A stretch of 39,167 bases of DNA from Curtobacterium sp. 'Ferrero' (GCF_002412165.1 NZ_NXIA01000023.1:1-39167), one strand, 5' to 3'; positions 1 to 10,686 are shown, counted from the stretch's first letter. Notes: generated by a model from the sequence alone, not told the origin. A program made the numbers and translations.

Positions 1-68
1 CTCAGGCCGGCTGCGGCGATCAGGGCGAGCGTGGTGGCGGCGAGGGTGCGGGTGAGGGTCGTGTGCAT
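1..68 (-). CDS. Secreted protein, N-terminus only (cut by window edge)
   Basis: Only the first 22 codons are inside the window. They read as a Sec-type signal peptide: a short N-terminus with Arg at residue 7, then an Ala/Leu/Thr-rich hydrophobic stretch ending ...LIAAAGL. The ATG at 68 is preceded by a GAAGGA ribosome binding site. The gene lies directly downstream of the large repeat protein on the same strand, but the strong hairpin at 112-145 separates them, so co-transcription is doubtful. It could be a third exported protein of this surface locus. The mature part is not visible, so no function is given. Confidence 0.6.
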   Translation of the reverse strand, partial: MHTTLTRTLAATTLALIAAAGL

Positions 69-111
69 GGTGGTGTCCTTCGGAAGGGTGCTGCAGGGGA
101 ACCCCGACGCA

Positions 112-145
112 ACGGCGCCCCCGGGTCGAGACCCGGGGGCGCCGT
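112..145 (-). terminator. Strong hairpin terminator after the repeat protein gene
   Basis: This is a perfect inverted repeat with a 15-bp stem, very GC-rich, and the tetraloop CGAG. It starts about 20 nt downstream of the stop codon of the minus-strand repeat protein gene. There is no clear T tract, as is usual for high-GC actinobacteria. Confidence 0.8.
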
Positions 146-163
146 CGCTGCGTGTGGTGCGGG

Positions 164-1801
164 TCAGCGGGTGCTGGCCGCGATGGTGAACGGTGCCGAG
201 ACGCTCTGCTTGCCGTCCTTGGTGAGGACGATCTTGAAGGCGTACGAGGTGGCTCCGGTGCCGACCGTGCGGTCGAAGGCGAACCGGCCCTGCGCCGACA
301 CGGTGCCGCTGGCGAGCGGGGTGTCGCCGACGTTGCCCGGCGTGAAGACCTCGAACGTCGCACCCGGGGTGGCGGTGCCGGTGAAGGTGTTCACGCGGCC
401 CGGGGTCACCGACGTGTTGTCGATGGTGACGTCCGCAGTGCGGGCCTGCAGGGTGACGGTGTCGCCGATCATCGTCTTGCCGTCGTGGGTCTGCTCGATG
501 CGGAAGTCGAGCTTGGTGCCGGTCGCGCTGACGATCCGCTTGAACGAGTACTTGCCGTCCGCGGCGACCTGCAGGTCGGTGATGCCCGACAGTTCGTTGT
601 TCGACGTGTTCAGGACACGCATCGCGGCGCCCGGGGTCACGGTGCCGGTGAAGGTGTTCCAGATGCCGGCGTTGACGTACTCGTTGTCGACGGTCGCGGC
701 CTGGAAGGTGGCGGCGTCGATCGTGAAGAGGTCACTCGTGGTGGTCTGGCCGTTGAGGGTCTGGCGGATCTTGAACTTGAAGTTCGCGGCACCGGTCGAG
801 ACGACGCGCTTGAACTCCCAGTCGCCGTTCGCGTCGACGCGGAAGGTGCTCTCGATGCTCGGGTCGAGCACCGTGTCCGACATGTTCAGCACGGAGTAGG
901 TCGCGCCGGGCTCGCCCTTGCCGGTGAACGTGTTCTGCTGGCCGGGGAAGACCTCGGTCGTGGACACCGTCACGGGGGTGAGCGAAGCGGCGTTCACCGT
1001 GTAGAGCGGCGTGGTGAAGGTCGCGCCGTCGGCCGTGGTGACCTCGAGCTTGAACTTGAAGTTCGCAGCGCCGAGCGAGACGACGCGGTCGAACGTCCAG
1101 TTGCCCTGCGCATCGATGTCGAACGTGCCCGGGACGATCTGGGTGCCGGACACGTTGAGCACGCGGTACGACGCGCCAGCAGGGCCCGTGCCCGTGAAGG
1201 TGTTGGTGACACCGGGGCGGACCGAACGGGTGGTGTTCGCCACGGGGTAACCCGCGTTCGCCCGGATGCTGAACAGCTGGGAGGTGCGGGTCTCCCCGTT
1301 CAGGGTCTGCTCGAGCTTGAAGTCGAGCTTGGTCGCGCCCGTCGACACCATGCGGCGGAAGGTCCAGTTGCCCTGCGCGTCGATGGTGAACGTGCCCGGG
1401 ACGATCTGGGTGCCGGAGGCGTTGAGGACGCGGTACGTTGCACCCGGCGTCGCGGTGCCGGTGAAGACGTTCTCGACGCCCGGGGTGACCGTCGACGGGC
1501 GCGTCACCGTGACCGGCGCGAACGCGTCCACCGTGGCGTCGACCGTGAACGGGCCGTCGGTGCGCGTGGCGTCTCCCATGGTCTGGCGGACGCGGAACGA
1601 GTACTCGGTGCTGCCGGCGGCCGGGGTGGCCTGGAACGAGAACGACCCGTTCGCGGCGACCTGGACACCGCCGGCGATGACCGTGCCGTCGGCGGCGAGG
1701 ACGTCGACCGTCGCCCCGGCCGTCGCCGTGCCGGAGAAAGTGGTGCGCTGCCCGGGGGTGTACTCGTCCGTCGTGATGGTCGCGGCGGTCAGAGCGGACT
1801 G
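164..1801 (-). repeat. Six tandem coding repeats of about 270 bp
   Basis: Six in-frame units encode the C-terminal Ig-like modules. Units two and three are close at DNA level: the stretch giving GTQIVPGTF is nearly identical around 1130-1150 and 1390-1410. The others share only the protein pattern. This suggests a mix of old and recent duplication. Confidence 0.8.
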
Positions 1802-2950
1802 CCCCGGGTTCACCGTGATCGTCGACGTCGTGGTGTTCGCACCCTTCGACAGCTGCTTCGCCTCCAGCACGTGCTCACCCGCGTTCAGGTTGGCCGCGCC
1901 GGACCAGGTGCCGTTGGTGCGGACCGTGGTCGAGATGATCGGGGTGCGGCCCTGATTGTCGAAGACCTGCACGGACGAACCGGCCTCGCCGGCGCCGGTG
2001 ATGGCGGTCGCCCCGGCCGGGACGTCCTCCTGGTCCTCCGGACCGGTGATCGCGACGGCGGTGCCGTAGTCGAGCGAGACGTTCGCGGTGCCGGCGGCAG
2101 CGCCGTCGACCATCTGCGAGACGGTGAGGGCGAGCGCGCCGCCCTTGTTCGGGGCGGTGATCTCGACGGAGTAGTCACCGTTGGCGTCGGCCGTGGTCGA
2201 GGCGACGGTCGTCGTGCCGTTCTTCACGGTGATCGCGGCGCCCGGCTCGGCGGTGCCCGAGACGGTGGCCTTCTTGGTGGCGTCGGCGTCGAACGTGCCG
2301 GTCGCCGTCAGCGATTCGTAGAACGAACCCAGATCAGCGGGGATGCCGACGAATTCTCCCTTCGGGGCAGACCCGAGCAAGAACTGCTGCACGACGAGCC
2401 CGCCGTTGTCGACCAGTTCGTTTTCGGTGCGGGTCGCGCTGGTCAAGGCCCGGTTCCCGACCCAGCTGACGAGGTTCCCGTTGCTGTCCTGCTTCCACCA
2501 CTGAAACGACTCCGAAGCGGCCGCCTGGGTCGTCCGACAGTCCGTCCACGGCGCATTGGCGGTGATGCGATACGGGTACAGTTGCCAGTGCTGGTCACTG
2601 AGGGGGTCAGTGGCGATGACACAGCCCCCCTCCGGGGTTCGCAACGCGAATCCGCCGTCGGGCAGCGGAACCGAAGTGATGTCAACCGCTGCAGCCTGTG
2701 CCGCCGCGAGCGTCCCGTAGTGCTTGACCGTGCCAGCGGTGATGGCACCACTGGCAGCCACGAGCGCTGAGTAGCTGTTGGGTCCTTGCTTCGCGATGAG
2801 CTGGAACGTCTTGCCGCCCCCGGAGAGCGCAGTCGTCGACGTCGCCGCAGAAGCCGACGCCGCACCGAAGGACAGGCCGGAAGCGATGGTCGCGACGGCC
2901 AGGGCGGACGCCCCGAGCCCCTTCGCGATGCGCTTGGTCTTGTTGGACAT
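164..2950 (-). CDS. Secreted modular protein with six tandem Ig-like repeats
   Basis: The predicted protein has 928 residues. Residues 1-35 are a Sec signal peptide ending in ASASA. Residues 36 to about 210 form an N-terminal domain with a tryptophan-rich patch (FQWWKQ) that weakly resembles carbohydrate-binding domains. Two Ig-like modules follow, with AEPGA/GEAGS turns. From residue 384 to the end there are six tandem repeats of about 90 residues, each with the pattern (T/V)PG..NTFTGT..PGA...VLN, G.W.F.R.VS.GA, FK(I/L)..T..G. There is no LPXTG motif and no C-terminal membrane helix, so it is probably released or held non-covalently at the cell surface. The ATG at 2950 was chosen because it opens the signal peptide and has AAAGGGA upstream; an in-frame TTG at 3094 would put 48 charged residues before it. 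The role is unknown; adhesion or glycan binding is an inference. A relative lies at 7360-9279. Confidence 0.75.
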   Translation of the reverse strand: MSNKTKRIAKGLGASALAVATIASGLSFGAASASAATSTTALSGGGKTFQLIAKQGPNSYSALVAASGAITAGTVKHYGTLAAAQAAAVDITSVPLPDGGFALRTPEGGCVIATDPLSDQHWQLYPYRITANAPWTDCRTTQAAASESFQWWKQDSNGNLVSWVGNRALTSATRTENELVDNGGLVVQQFLLGSAPKGEFVGIPADLGSFYESLTATGTFDADATKKATVSGTAEPGAAITVKNGTTTVASTTADANGDYSVEITAPNKGGALALTVSQMVDGAAAGTANVSLDYGTAVAITGPEDQEDVPAGATAITGAGEAGSSVQVFDNQGRTPIISTTVRTNGTWSGAANLNAGEHVLEAKQLSKGANTTTSTITVNPGQSALTAATITTDEYTPGQRTTFSGTATAGATVDVLAADGTVIAGGVQVAANGSFSFQATPAAGSTEYSFRVRQTMGDATRTDGPFTVDATVDAFAPVTVTRPSTVTPGVENVFTGTATPGATYRVLNASGTQIVPGTFTIDAQGNWTFRRMVSTGATKLDFKLEQTLNGETRTSQLFSIRANAGYPVANTTRSVRPGVTNTFTGTGPAGASYRVLNVSGTQIVPGTFDIDAQGNWTFDRVVSLGAANFKFKLEVTTADGATFTTPLYTVNAASLTPVTVSTTEVFPGQQNTFTGKGEPGATYSVLNMSDTVLDPSIESTFRVDANGDWEFKRVVSTGAANFKFKIRQTLNGQTTTSDLFTIDAATFQAATVDNEYVNAGIWNTFTGTVTPGAAMRVLNTSNNELSGITDLQVAADGKYSFKRIVSATGTKLDFRIEQTHDGKTMIGDTVTLQARTADVTIDNTSVTPGRVNTFTGTATPGATFEVFTPGNVGDTPLASGTVSAQGRFAFDRTVGTGATSYAFKIVLTKDGKQSVSAPFTIAASTR

Positions 2951-3056
2951 GGTTGTTGATCCCTTTCGAGGGGGTCGGGCCGCGTGCTCTCGCTCGGACG
3001 ATCGGGCCGTCAGCGGCTCGCGGTGGGGTGGTCGCGGGAGACCCCGCTGCCGTACC

Positions 3057-3085
3057 AGAATATCAAACCGTGCGCTGAAATACAA
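3057..3085 (-). promoter_or_regulatory. Promoter of the repeat protein gene
   Basis: Reading the minus strand, a -35 TTGTAT (3085-3080) and a -10 TATTCT (3062-3057) are separated by exactly 17 nt in a locally AT-richer stretch. The start codon is about 105 nt downstream, leaving a long leader with its own ribosome binding site. Confidence 0.65.
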
Positions 3086-3141
3086 CATGCGCAATGGTGT
3101 CCGACCTGAGTCGGCTCATGGCAAGTTCGGAGGCTGTGGCC

Positions 3142-3169
3142 TTGACGTCCAGGACCATGTGAGTAAGGT
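3142..3169 (+). promoter_or_regulatory. dnaK operon promoter
   Basis: A -35 TTGACG (3142-3147) and a -10 TAAGGT (3164-3169, fitting TANNNT) are separated by 16 nt. The HspR operator begins on the last bases of the -10 box, so repressor binding would block RNA polymerase. Confidence 0.7.
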
Positions 3170-3188
3170 TGAGTCCATCGGACGCAAG
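3168..3188 (+). promoter_or_regulatory. HAIR operator (HspR-binding inverted repeat) of dnaK
   Basis: The element reads GTTGAGT-N7-ACGCAAG. The known HAIR consensus is CTTGAGT-N7-ACTCAAG, so each half carries one mismatch. It overlaps the -10 box of the dnaK promoter. The cognate repressor gene hspR is the last gene of the same operon, giving the usual autoregulatory loop. Confidence 0.8.
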
Positions 3189-3222
3189 TCCATCGACTTA
3201 CCCAGACAAGAGGAGTTTGCAC

Positions 3223-5088
<1,866 letters not shown>

Positions 5089-5091
5089 TCG

Positions 5092-5718
5092 ATGGCTGAC
5101 GACGAGAACGCCGACGACAACGTCGAGAACAACGACGAGCCCCAGGTCGAGGGCGACGCCACGAACGCCGAGCAGCCGGAGGACCTCATCGAGGCCGAAG
5201 GCCCCGACGTCGAGGTGCCGAGCGACCTGAGCCCGGAAGACCAAGCCCTGCTCGACGACGCCGCACGCGGCATGGAGGAGGACAAGCTCTCCCAGGCCGA
5301 CCGTGACCTCGTCGCCGACATGCGGACGGACATGCTCCGTGCGCAGGCCGAGCTGGTCAACTTCCGGAAGCGCGTCGAGCGGGACCGTGAGGCGAACCGC
5401 GAGGTCGTCATCGCCGAGGTCGTGCGCGCCCTGCTGCCGGCCCTCGACGACCTCACCCGCGCCGAGGCGCACGGTGACCTCGCAGAGGGGCCGATGGCCG
5501 TCATCGCCCAGAAGATCCGTGGTGGGTTCGACAAGTTCAACCTGGTGCAGATCGGCGAGAAGGGCGAGCCCTTCGACCCGAACGTGCACGAGGCGCTTGT
5601 CCAGCTGCCGACGCCGGGTGCGACCGCGCAGACCGTGGCGGACGTCGTCGAGCCGGGCTACAAGCTCGGCGAGCGCGTCCTCCGTGCGGCCAAGGTCGCG
5701 GTCGCGGTCCCGGCCTGA
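5092..5718 (+). CDS. grpE: Nucleotide exchange factor GrpE
   Basis: The protein has 208 residues. GrpE forms a dimer that releases ADP from DnaK. The first 65 or so residues are strongly acidic and probably disordered. A long helix follows (about 70-130, including LRAQAELVNFRKRVERDRE), then the C-terminal beta domain with FDPNVHEAL and the family signature VVEPGYKLGERVLRAAKVAV. The start lies 3 nt after dnaK; AAGGAC in the end of dnaK can serve as ribosome binding site, so translation is probably coupled. Confidence 0.96.
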   Translation: MADDENADDNVENNDEPQVEGDATNAEQPEDLIEAEGPDVEVPSDLSPEDQALLDDAARGMEEDKLSQADRDLVADMRTDMLRAQAELVNFRKRVERDREANREVVIAEVVRALLPALDDLTRAEAHGDLAEGPMAVIAQKIRGGFDKFNLVQIGEKGEPFDPNVHEALVQLPTPGATAQTVADVVEPGYKLGERVLRAAKVAVAVPA

Positions 5719-5741
5719 CCGCGGGAAGGAGGTAGGGATTC

Positions 5742-6743
5742 ATGGCCAGTCAGGACTGGTTCGACAAGGACTTCTACAAGGTCCTCGGCGTCGACAAGAC
5801 GGCGAGCGACGCTGAGCTGAAGAAGACCTACCGGAAGCTCGCGCGGCAGTACCACCCGGACTCCAACCCGGGTGACTCCGCCGCCGAGGCCCGCTTCAAG
5901 GAGATCAGCGAGGCGTACTCGGTGCTCTCCGACAAGGAGCAGCGCCAGGAGTACGACCAGGTCCGTGCCATGGGCTCGGGCGCCCGCTTCACCGCGGGCG
6001 GCCCGGGCGCCCAGGGCGGGTTCGAGGACGTCTTCGGCGGAATGTTCGGTGGCGGTGGCCAGCGCGTCCGCTTCGGCCAGGGCGGCGCCGGTGCGCGTGG
6101 CGGTGGCTTCGAGGACATCCTCGGCGGAATGTTCGGCGGTGGCGGCGGCTTCGGCCAGTCCAGCGGCGGTTACCGCGGGTTCGGCGGCCCCACGAAGGGT
6201 GCTGACGTCACGGCGTCGACGACGCTCGACTTCGCGACCGCGATCGCCGGTGACACCGTCAAGCTGTCGCAGGGCAACGGTCGCACGGTCAACGTCCGCA
6301 TCCCGGCCGGGGTCGCGGACGGGCAGAAGATCCGCCTCCGCGGGCGCGGGCAGCCGTCGCCCGACGGCGGCGAGGCCGGTGACCTCGTCGTCACGGTCTC
6401 GGTCCGCAAGCACCCGGTCTTCGAGCGTGACGGGCTGCACCTCCGCGTGGACGTCCCCGTGACGTTCGCCGAGGCGGCGCTCGGCGCGACCATCCAGGTG
6501 CCGACGCTCGGCGGCGAGCCCGTGAAGCTGCGGGTCGCCCCTGGCACGCCGTCGGGTCGCGTCCTCCGTGTCAAGGGTCGTGGGGTCACGACCGCGAAGG
6601 GCACCGGTGACCTGCTCGCCACCGTGCAGGTCGCGGTCCCGTCGCACCTGTCGGACAAGCAGCGCGAGGCCGTCGAGGCCCTTGCCGCTGCCCTTCCCGA
6701 CGAGGACCCCCGCGCGGATCTCCTCGCCAGGGCGCGCGGCTAG
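5742..6743 (+). CDS. dnaJ: J-domain co-chaperone, DnaJ without zinc finger
   Basis: The protein has 333 residues. It stimulates the DnaK ATPase and delivers substrates. The J domain (residues 8-73) has the essential HPD motif in YHPDSNPGD. A long G/F-rich region (about 80-150) follows, then two C-terminal beta domains. The CXXCXGXG zinc-finger repeats of classical DnaJ are absent, and the whole protein contains no cysteine, so its architecture is type II (CbpA/DnaJ-B-like). The G/F region holds a duplicated module, FEDVFGGMFGGGG and FEDILGGMFGGGG, 29 residues apart. A strong GGAGGT ribosome binding site precedes the ATG. Confidence 0.95.
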   Translation: MASQDWFDKDFYKVLGVDKTASDAELKKTYRKLARQYHPDSNPGDSAAEARFKEISEAYSVLSDKEQRQEYDQVRAMGSGARFTAGGPGAQGGFEDVFGGMFGGGGQRVRFGQGGAGARGGGFEDILGGMFGGGGGFGQSSGGYRGFGGPTKGADVTASTTLDFATAIAGDTVKLSQGNGRTVNVRIPAGVADGQKIRLRGRGQPSPDGGEAGDLVVTVSVRKHPVFERDGLHLRVDVPVTFAEAALGATIQVPTLGGEPVKLRVAPGTPSGRVLRVKGRGVTTAKGTGDLLATVQVAVPSHLSDKQREAVEALAAALPDEDPRADLLARARG

Positions 6744-6778
6744 CGCACGCGCGTCACGCGCACAGCGCGTCACACCCG

Positions 6779-6829
6779 GCCTGGAGGCGCGGCGCGGCTC
6801 CGTCAGGAAGCCGCACCGGGCCTCCAGGC
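6779..6829 (+). repeat. Family 1 hairpin between dnaJ and hspR
   Basis: Outer arms GCCTGGAGGC (6779-6788) and GCCTCCAGGC (6820-6829) enclose a nested stem GCGGCT/AGCCGC (6794-6799, 6809-6814). The outer arms are the same as those of the palindrome after clpB. Its position inside the operon suggests partial termination or mRNA processing that lowers hspR relative to dnaKJ; this is an inference. Confidence 0.65.
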
Positions 6830-6865
6830 TGTTGGGCACCACGACACCAACGAGAGGGGCGGTCG

Positions 6866-7285
6866 ATGACCGACATGGACGAGAACTCGCCCGTCTTCGC
6901 CATCGCGATGGCGGCTGAGCTCGCGGAGATGCACCCGCAGACGTTGCGCCAGTACGACCGGCTCGGTCTCGTCGTGCCCGGTCGCACCCGTGGCGGATCC
7001 CGGCGGTACTCCATGCGTGACATCGCCCAGCTGCGGGAGATCGCGCGGCTCGGTTCCGAGGGCGTCTCGCTCGAGGGCATCCGGCGTGTGCTCGAGCTCG
7101 AGAACGAGAACCGGGCGCTGCGCGAGCGGGTGTCGGAACTCGAGAGTGCGCTCGCGGACCAACTCATCAGCCGGCCAGGGGCGCGGGTCTTCGCCGCCTC
7201 GGCGACGGGCGGTGCGGTTCCCTTGCGAGCGGGAGTCCGTCCGCAACGGAACACGCAGATCGTGCTCTGGCGCCCACAGCGCTGA
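6866..7285 (+). CDS. hspR: Heat-shock repressor HspR (MerR family)
   Basis: The protein has 139 residues. HspR binds HAIR elements and represses the dnaK operon, usually with DnaK as co-repressor. The MerR-type DNA-binding domain spans about residues 8-75, with HPQTLRQYDRLGLVVPGRTRGGSRRYS and the wing RDIAQLREI. A coiled-coil stretch follows (LELENENRALRERVSELESAL), then the basic tail ending QIVLWRPQR typical of HspR. The ATG at 6866 has GAGAGG 8 nt upstream; the ATG at 6875 is an alternative. It closes the dnaK operon and faces a convergent gene. Confidence 0.95.
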   Translation: MTDMDENSPVFAIAMAAELAEMHPQTLRQYDRLGLVVPGRTRGGSRRYSMRDIAQLREIARLGSEGVSLEGIRRVLELENENRALRERVSELESALADQLISRPGARVFAASATGGAVPLRAGVRPQRNTQIVLWRPQR

Positions 7286-7294
7286 GCGTGACGA

Positions 7295-7333
7295 CGAACG
7301 GGGCGCCGGGACGATGTCCCGGCGCCCCGTTCG
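7295..7333. terminator. Bidirectional terminator between hspR and the second repeat protein
   Basis: A perfect 18-bp stem with the 3-nt loop GAT lies between two convergent genes, about 10 nt after the hspR stop codon and 27 nt after the stop codon of the minus-strand gene. Confidence 0.85.
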
Positions 7334-7359
7334 GCGTCAGTGCTGCTCGTGCGGGAGCG

Positions 7360-9279
7360 TCAGCGCGTCGCGGCGGGCAGGTCGAAGAGCCGCGTCGTGT
7401 AGGTGGCGCCGTCGACCGTGACCCGGAGCTTGAACCCGAAGTTCAGGGAACCCGCCGACACGAGACGGTCGAACGACCACGAGCCGTCTTCGCCGATGGT
7501 GTGGGTTCCCGGGACGATCGGCGTGCCCGAAGCGTTCAGGACCTCGTACGTGGCGCCCGCGGGGCCGGTGCCGTCGAACGTGTTCACGAACCCGGGGATG
7601 ACCGCGTCGGTGGTGACCACGACGGGCGCGAGACCTCGGTTGGCGTCGATGGAGAACAGCTCCGACGTCTCCGTCTGCCCGTCCTTCGTCTGCTCGATCT
7701 TGAACTGGAACGACGTCGCGCCGGCCGAGACCACGCGCTCGAACTCCCACGTGCCGTCCGCGGCGACCGTCAGGTTCCCGGGGACGATCTGCGTGCCGGA
7801 CCCGTTCAGCACCCGGTACGTCGCGCCCGGCTCCGCCGTCCCACGGAACGTGTTCGCGAGCCCCGGGGTGACCGACTGCGGGCTGGTCAGGACGACCGGC
7901 GCGAGGCGGCCCGTCGAACCCGGGTTGATGGTGACCTCAGCGGTCGTCGTGTTCGCGCCGCGCGAGTGCTGGACGACCCGCAGGACGTGCTCCGCACGGT
8001 CGAGGTCGTCCGTCGTCAGGGTCCAGCGGCCGTTCGGCAGGACGCCGTCGACGCTGCTGCCGACGATGCGGTCGCCGCCGCCGGAGACGTCGTGGACCTC
8101 GACCGCCGAGCCGGGCTCGCCGGTGCCGGACATCGCCACGGGGCCACCGGTGTGCGGCGCGCCGTCGGTGGGGGAGTCGACGACCACCGCGGCGCCGTAG
8201 TCGACCGTCCGCGTGACCGCGTGCGCCGTGTCCGCGAGACCGGCGAGCGACTGCACGGCCGTGACCGGGTACGGCCCGCTCGCGTTCGGAGCGGGGATCG
8301 TGGTCGACCACCGTCCGGTCGTCGCGTTCGCCGTCACCGCAGCACCGAGCGCGGTGCCGGCTGCGTCACGGAGCTGGACGGATGCGCCGGGCTGTGCCGT
8401 CCCGGACGCCTGGACCGGGGTGTCCCGAACCGGGGAGAACGTCGCCGTGAACGTGAGCTGGTCCGCCACGAGGTTCGCGGTGAGGGTCGCCTGCCCGGTG
8501 CGCTCGGCGCCGACGTACTGCTCGAGCCGGATGGTGTTCGCGCCGAAGGCGAGGTTGCCCAGCGTGGCCGTCCACGTACCGTCGGCACCGATCGTCACCG
8601 GGTTCGCTCCGTTGACGAGCACCTGGGCGCCCGGGGTGCCCCGGCCGCTCAGCCGAGCGACCCGCCGGAGGGCGTCGACGCTGTCGACCCGGGCCCGGAA
8701 CGCCGGCAGGAAGTCGGCGATGTTCGGGATGCGGTCGCCGATCTCCTTGACCTGGAGCCGCATCACCGGGTCGTTGTTGTAGAGGCCGAGGAATCCGCCG
8801 TTGCGCTCGGAGCGCAGACCTGTGCCGATCGGGTTGTTCGATCCCTGGTTGCTCGCGAGCGAGAACTGCTGGTCGACGTCACCGTCCACGCAGGTCTCGA
8901 GGGTGACGCGGGAGTTGATGCCGGCGGTCGCGGTCCCGGCGGTGAGGCAGAGACCCGGGGCGGAGACGGGACTGACCGTCGCGATCCCGCCCGGCGCCGG
9001 GAGGTACCAGTCGACCGCCCGGTCGAGCGCGCCGGCGAGCGTGGCGGCACGGTTCGCCGCGATGTCCTGGCCCGCAGCGCCCGGTGACGGGGCCGAGAAC
9101 GCGGGAGCGCCCTGGAACGGGGAGGTCTCGGTGACGAGCGGGCCGACGATCTGGTCGCCGTCGGCGGTGATCGTCGCGGCGGACGCCGACGTCGCGCCGA
9201 ACGACGTCGCGATCACGGCGGATGCGCAGACGACGGCCGCGATCCGGAGTCGACCCGTGTTCGGTGGCTGGGTTTCCAT
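7360..9279 (-). CDS. Secreted modular protein with two Ig-like repeats
   Basis: The predicted protein has 639 residues. A Sec signal peptide spans 1-34 (ending SASA). The N-terminal domain contains CLTAG...LETC....QQFSL, which resembles ricin-type beta-trefoil lectin repeats. Ig-like modules with AQPGAS, GTPGAQ and GEPGSA turns come next. Two 90-residue repeats (from about residue 459 to the end) match those of the protein at 164-2950. The module before the repeats is also shared (HVL.....S.GANTTT.....NPG in both). There is no sorting signal or membrane anchor. The ATG at 9279 has AGAGGAA upstream; a longer in-frame start at 9363 is less likely. The function is unknown; a carbohydrate-binding exported protein is the best inference. 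Confidence 0.75.
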   Translation of the reverse strand: METQPPNTGRLRIAAVVCASAVIATSFGATSASAATITADGDQIVGPLVTETSPFQGAPAFSAPSPGAAGQDIAANRAATLAGALDRAVDWYLPAPGGIATVSPVSAPGLCLTAGTATAGINSRVTLETCVDGDVDQQFSLASNQGSNNPIGTGLRSERNGGFLGLYNNDPVMRLQVKEIGDRIPNIADFLPAFRARVDSVDALRRVARLSGRGTPGAQVLVNGANPVTIGADGTWTATLGNLAFGANTIRLEQYVGAERTGQATLTANLVADQLTFTATFSPVRDTPVQASGTAQPGASVQLRDAAGTALGAAVTANATTGRWSTTIPAPNASGPYPVTAVQSLAGLADTAHAVTRTVDYGAAVVVDSPTDGAPHTGGPVAMSGTGEPGSAVEVHDVSGGGDRIVGSSVDGVLPNGRWTLTTDDLDRAEHVLRVVQHSRGANTTTAEVTINPGSTGRLAPVVLTSPQSVTPGLANTFRGTAEPGATYRVLNGSGTQIVPGNLTVAADGTWEFERVVSAGATSFQFKIEQTKDGQTETSELFSIDANRGLAPVVVTTDAVIPGFVNTFDGTGPAGATYEVLNASGTPIVPGTHTIGEDGSWSFDRLVSAGSLNFGFKLRVTVDGATYTTRLFDLPAATR

Positions 9280-9487
9280 GGAGTTCCTCTCGATCGGTGA
9301 AGACGTCAGGAAACATATCAATGTGAAACGTGTGGTGTTCGCGATATCGCACATTGTTGCCACCGATTGCCGACGCGCATTCGTGCATATTCGAAATGTT
9401 CAATGGGTGACGGAATCTGGCTGTGTCGGCAGTGCAGTCGAACGGGGCCGCACGACTCCCGCACGGTGCAGTGGGTACGCTGGCGCG

Positions 9488-10630
9488 GTGCCTCCCGAGT
9501 TCGCCGACCTGTTCCGCCGCCGTGGCGACGACCTGCCGGACCTGATCACGATCGACGGCACCGACCGCTTCATCCTCGACGAGGCTCCCCACGTCCACGG
9601 CGACGCGCTCCGACAGCCCGGCGAGGTCGCCGTGGTGGACGACCGGAACGGCGTGGTCACGCTCGGGGTGATCGCGGTGCACGGCGCCAGCGACGTCCGG
9701 GTGGTGCAGGACTCCCTGGTCGCCGAACGGGCACTCGAGGCGAACGCGGGGGCGTTCGGACGGCGCGGGTTCCACCACCCCGACACCCTCGAACGGGCGT
9801 TCCGGGACGTCCGGCTCGTGCTGCTCCGACTGTCGAAGTCGAACGACCGGCTCGACGAGGTCGCACGCGCCGTCGCCCGGTGGGCCGCCCCCGACGTGGT
9901 CCTGCTCTGCGGCGGCGTCTCGAAGCACATGAACCTCGGGCAGAACGCGGTGCTCCGGCGGTACTTCGGCGAGGTGACGGCGTCGCGCGGTCGCGGGAAG
10001 TCGCGGCTGCTCGTCGCGCAGGACCCGCTGCGGGCCGCGGCCGCCCGGGCCGACGCCACGGATCCGTGGCCGCGGTCGGTGCACAACGACGAACTCGGCA
10101 TGACCATCGTCGCGCACGGCGGGGTCTTCGCCGGCACGTCGCTCGACCTGGGCACGCGGGAGCTGCTCGCCGTGGTCGACCAGGCCGTCCCTGACGCGCG
10201 ACGAGCCGTCGACCTCGGGTGCGGGAACGGCGTGATCGCGACCGCGCTCGCGATGCGGCGTCCGGCGCTGCGGGTGACCGCGACGGACCTGTCGCAGACC
10301 GCGGTGGCCTCCACCCGAGCGACCGCCGCGGCCAACGGGGTGGGCGACCGTGTCGAGGTGGTCCGGACGGACGCCGGCGACGAGCTGCCGGACGCGTGTG
10401 CGCGGCTCGTGGTGTGCAACCCGCCGTTCCACGCGGACACCACGGTGACCACGGACGCGGCCGAGGCGATGTTCCGGAACGCGGCCACGATCCTCCAGGC
10501 CGGTGGCGAGCTGTGGTGCGTCTGGAACTCGCACCTGCGCTACCGGCCGGTGCTGGAGCGTGCGGTCGGCACGACGCGGCAGGTCGCGCGGTCGTCACGG
10601 TTCACCGTGACCGCGTCGCGCCGGGCCTGA
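9488..10630 (+). CDS. Class I SAM-dependent methyltransferase, RlmG/RsmC type
   Basis: The protein has 380 residues. It is probably an rRNA guanine-N2 methyltransferase acting on ribosomal RNA. The N-terminal half looks like the non-catalytic duplicated domain of RlmG/RsmC. The C-terminal MTS domain has the SAM-binding motif AVDLGCGNGVIA and the catalytic motif VVCNPPFHA (N311-P-P-F), typical of guanine-N2 methylation. The GTG at 9488 lies 6 nt after a TACGCT -10 box with no ribosome binding site, so the mRNA is probably leaderless. The exact rRNA position cannot be told from sequence. Confidence 0.8.
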   Translation: MPPEFADLFRRRGDDLPDLITIDGTDRFILDEAPHVHGDALRQPGEVAVVDDRNGVVTLGVIAVHGASDVRVVQDSLVAERALEANAGAFGRRGFHHPDTLERAFRDVRLVLLRLSKSNDRLDEVARAVARWAAPDVVLLCGGVSKHMNLGQNAVLRRYFGEVTASRGRGKSRLLVAQDPLRAAAARADATDPWPRSVHNDELGMTIVAHGGVFAGTSLDLGTRELLAVVDQAVPDARRAVDLGCGNGVIATALAMRRPALRVTATDLSQTAVASTRATAAANGVGDRVEVVRTDAGDELPDACARLVVCNPPFHADTTVTTDAAEAMFRNAATILQAGGELWCVWNSHLRYRPVLERAVGTTRQVARSSRFTVTASRRA

Positions 10631-10686
10631 CGCGCGCCGGGCGAGCAGGCCCGGGGCCGGCCGGAGCAGCGACCGGGACGGCGCGC

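Noticed and set aside
152..2770. Long open frame on the plus strand opposite the first repeat protein
   Set aside because: It reads as Arg/Gly/Val-rich sequence with no domain, typical of antisense frames in GC-rich genes. The minus-strand frame has a signal peptide and repeats.
7288..9087. Plus-strand frame opposite the second repeat protein
   Set aside because: The composition is Arg/Asp/Gly-rich and it overlaps the terminator; the opposite strand carries the real gene.
9280..9487. AT-rich segment with GCGATATCGC palindrome as a regulatory site
   Set aside because: The palindrome is short and no convincing -35/-10 pair could be placed for the minus-strand gene. It remains simply an AT-rich upstream region.
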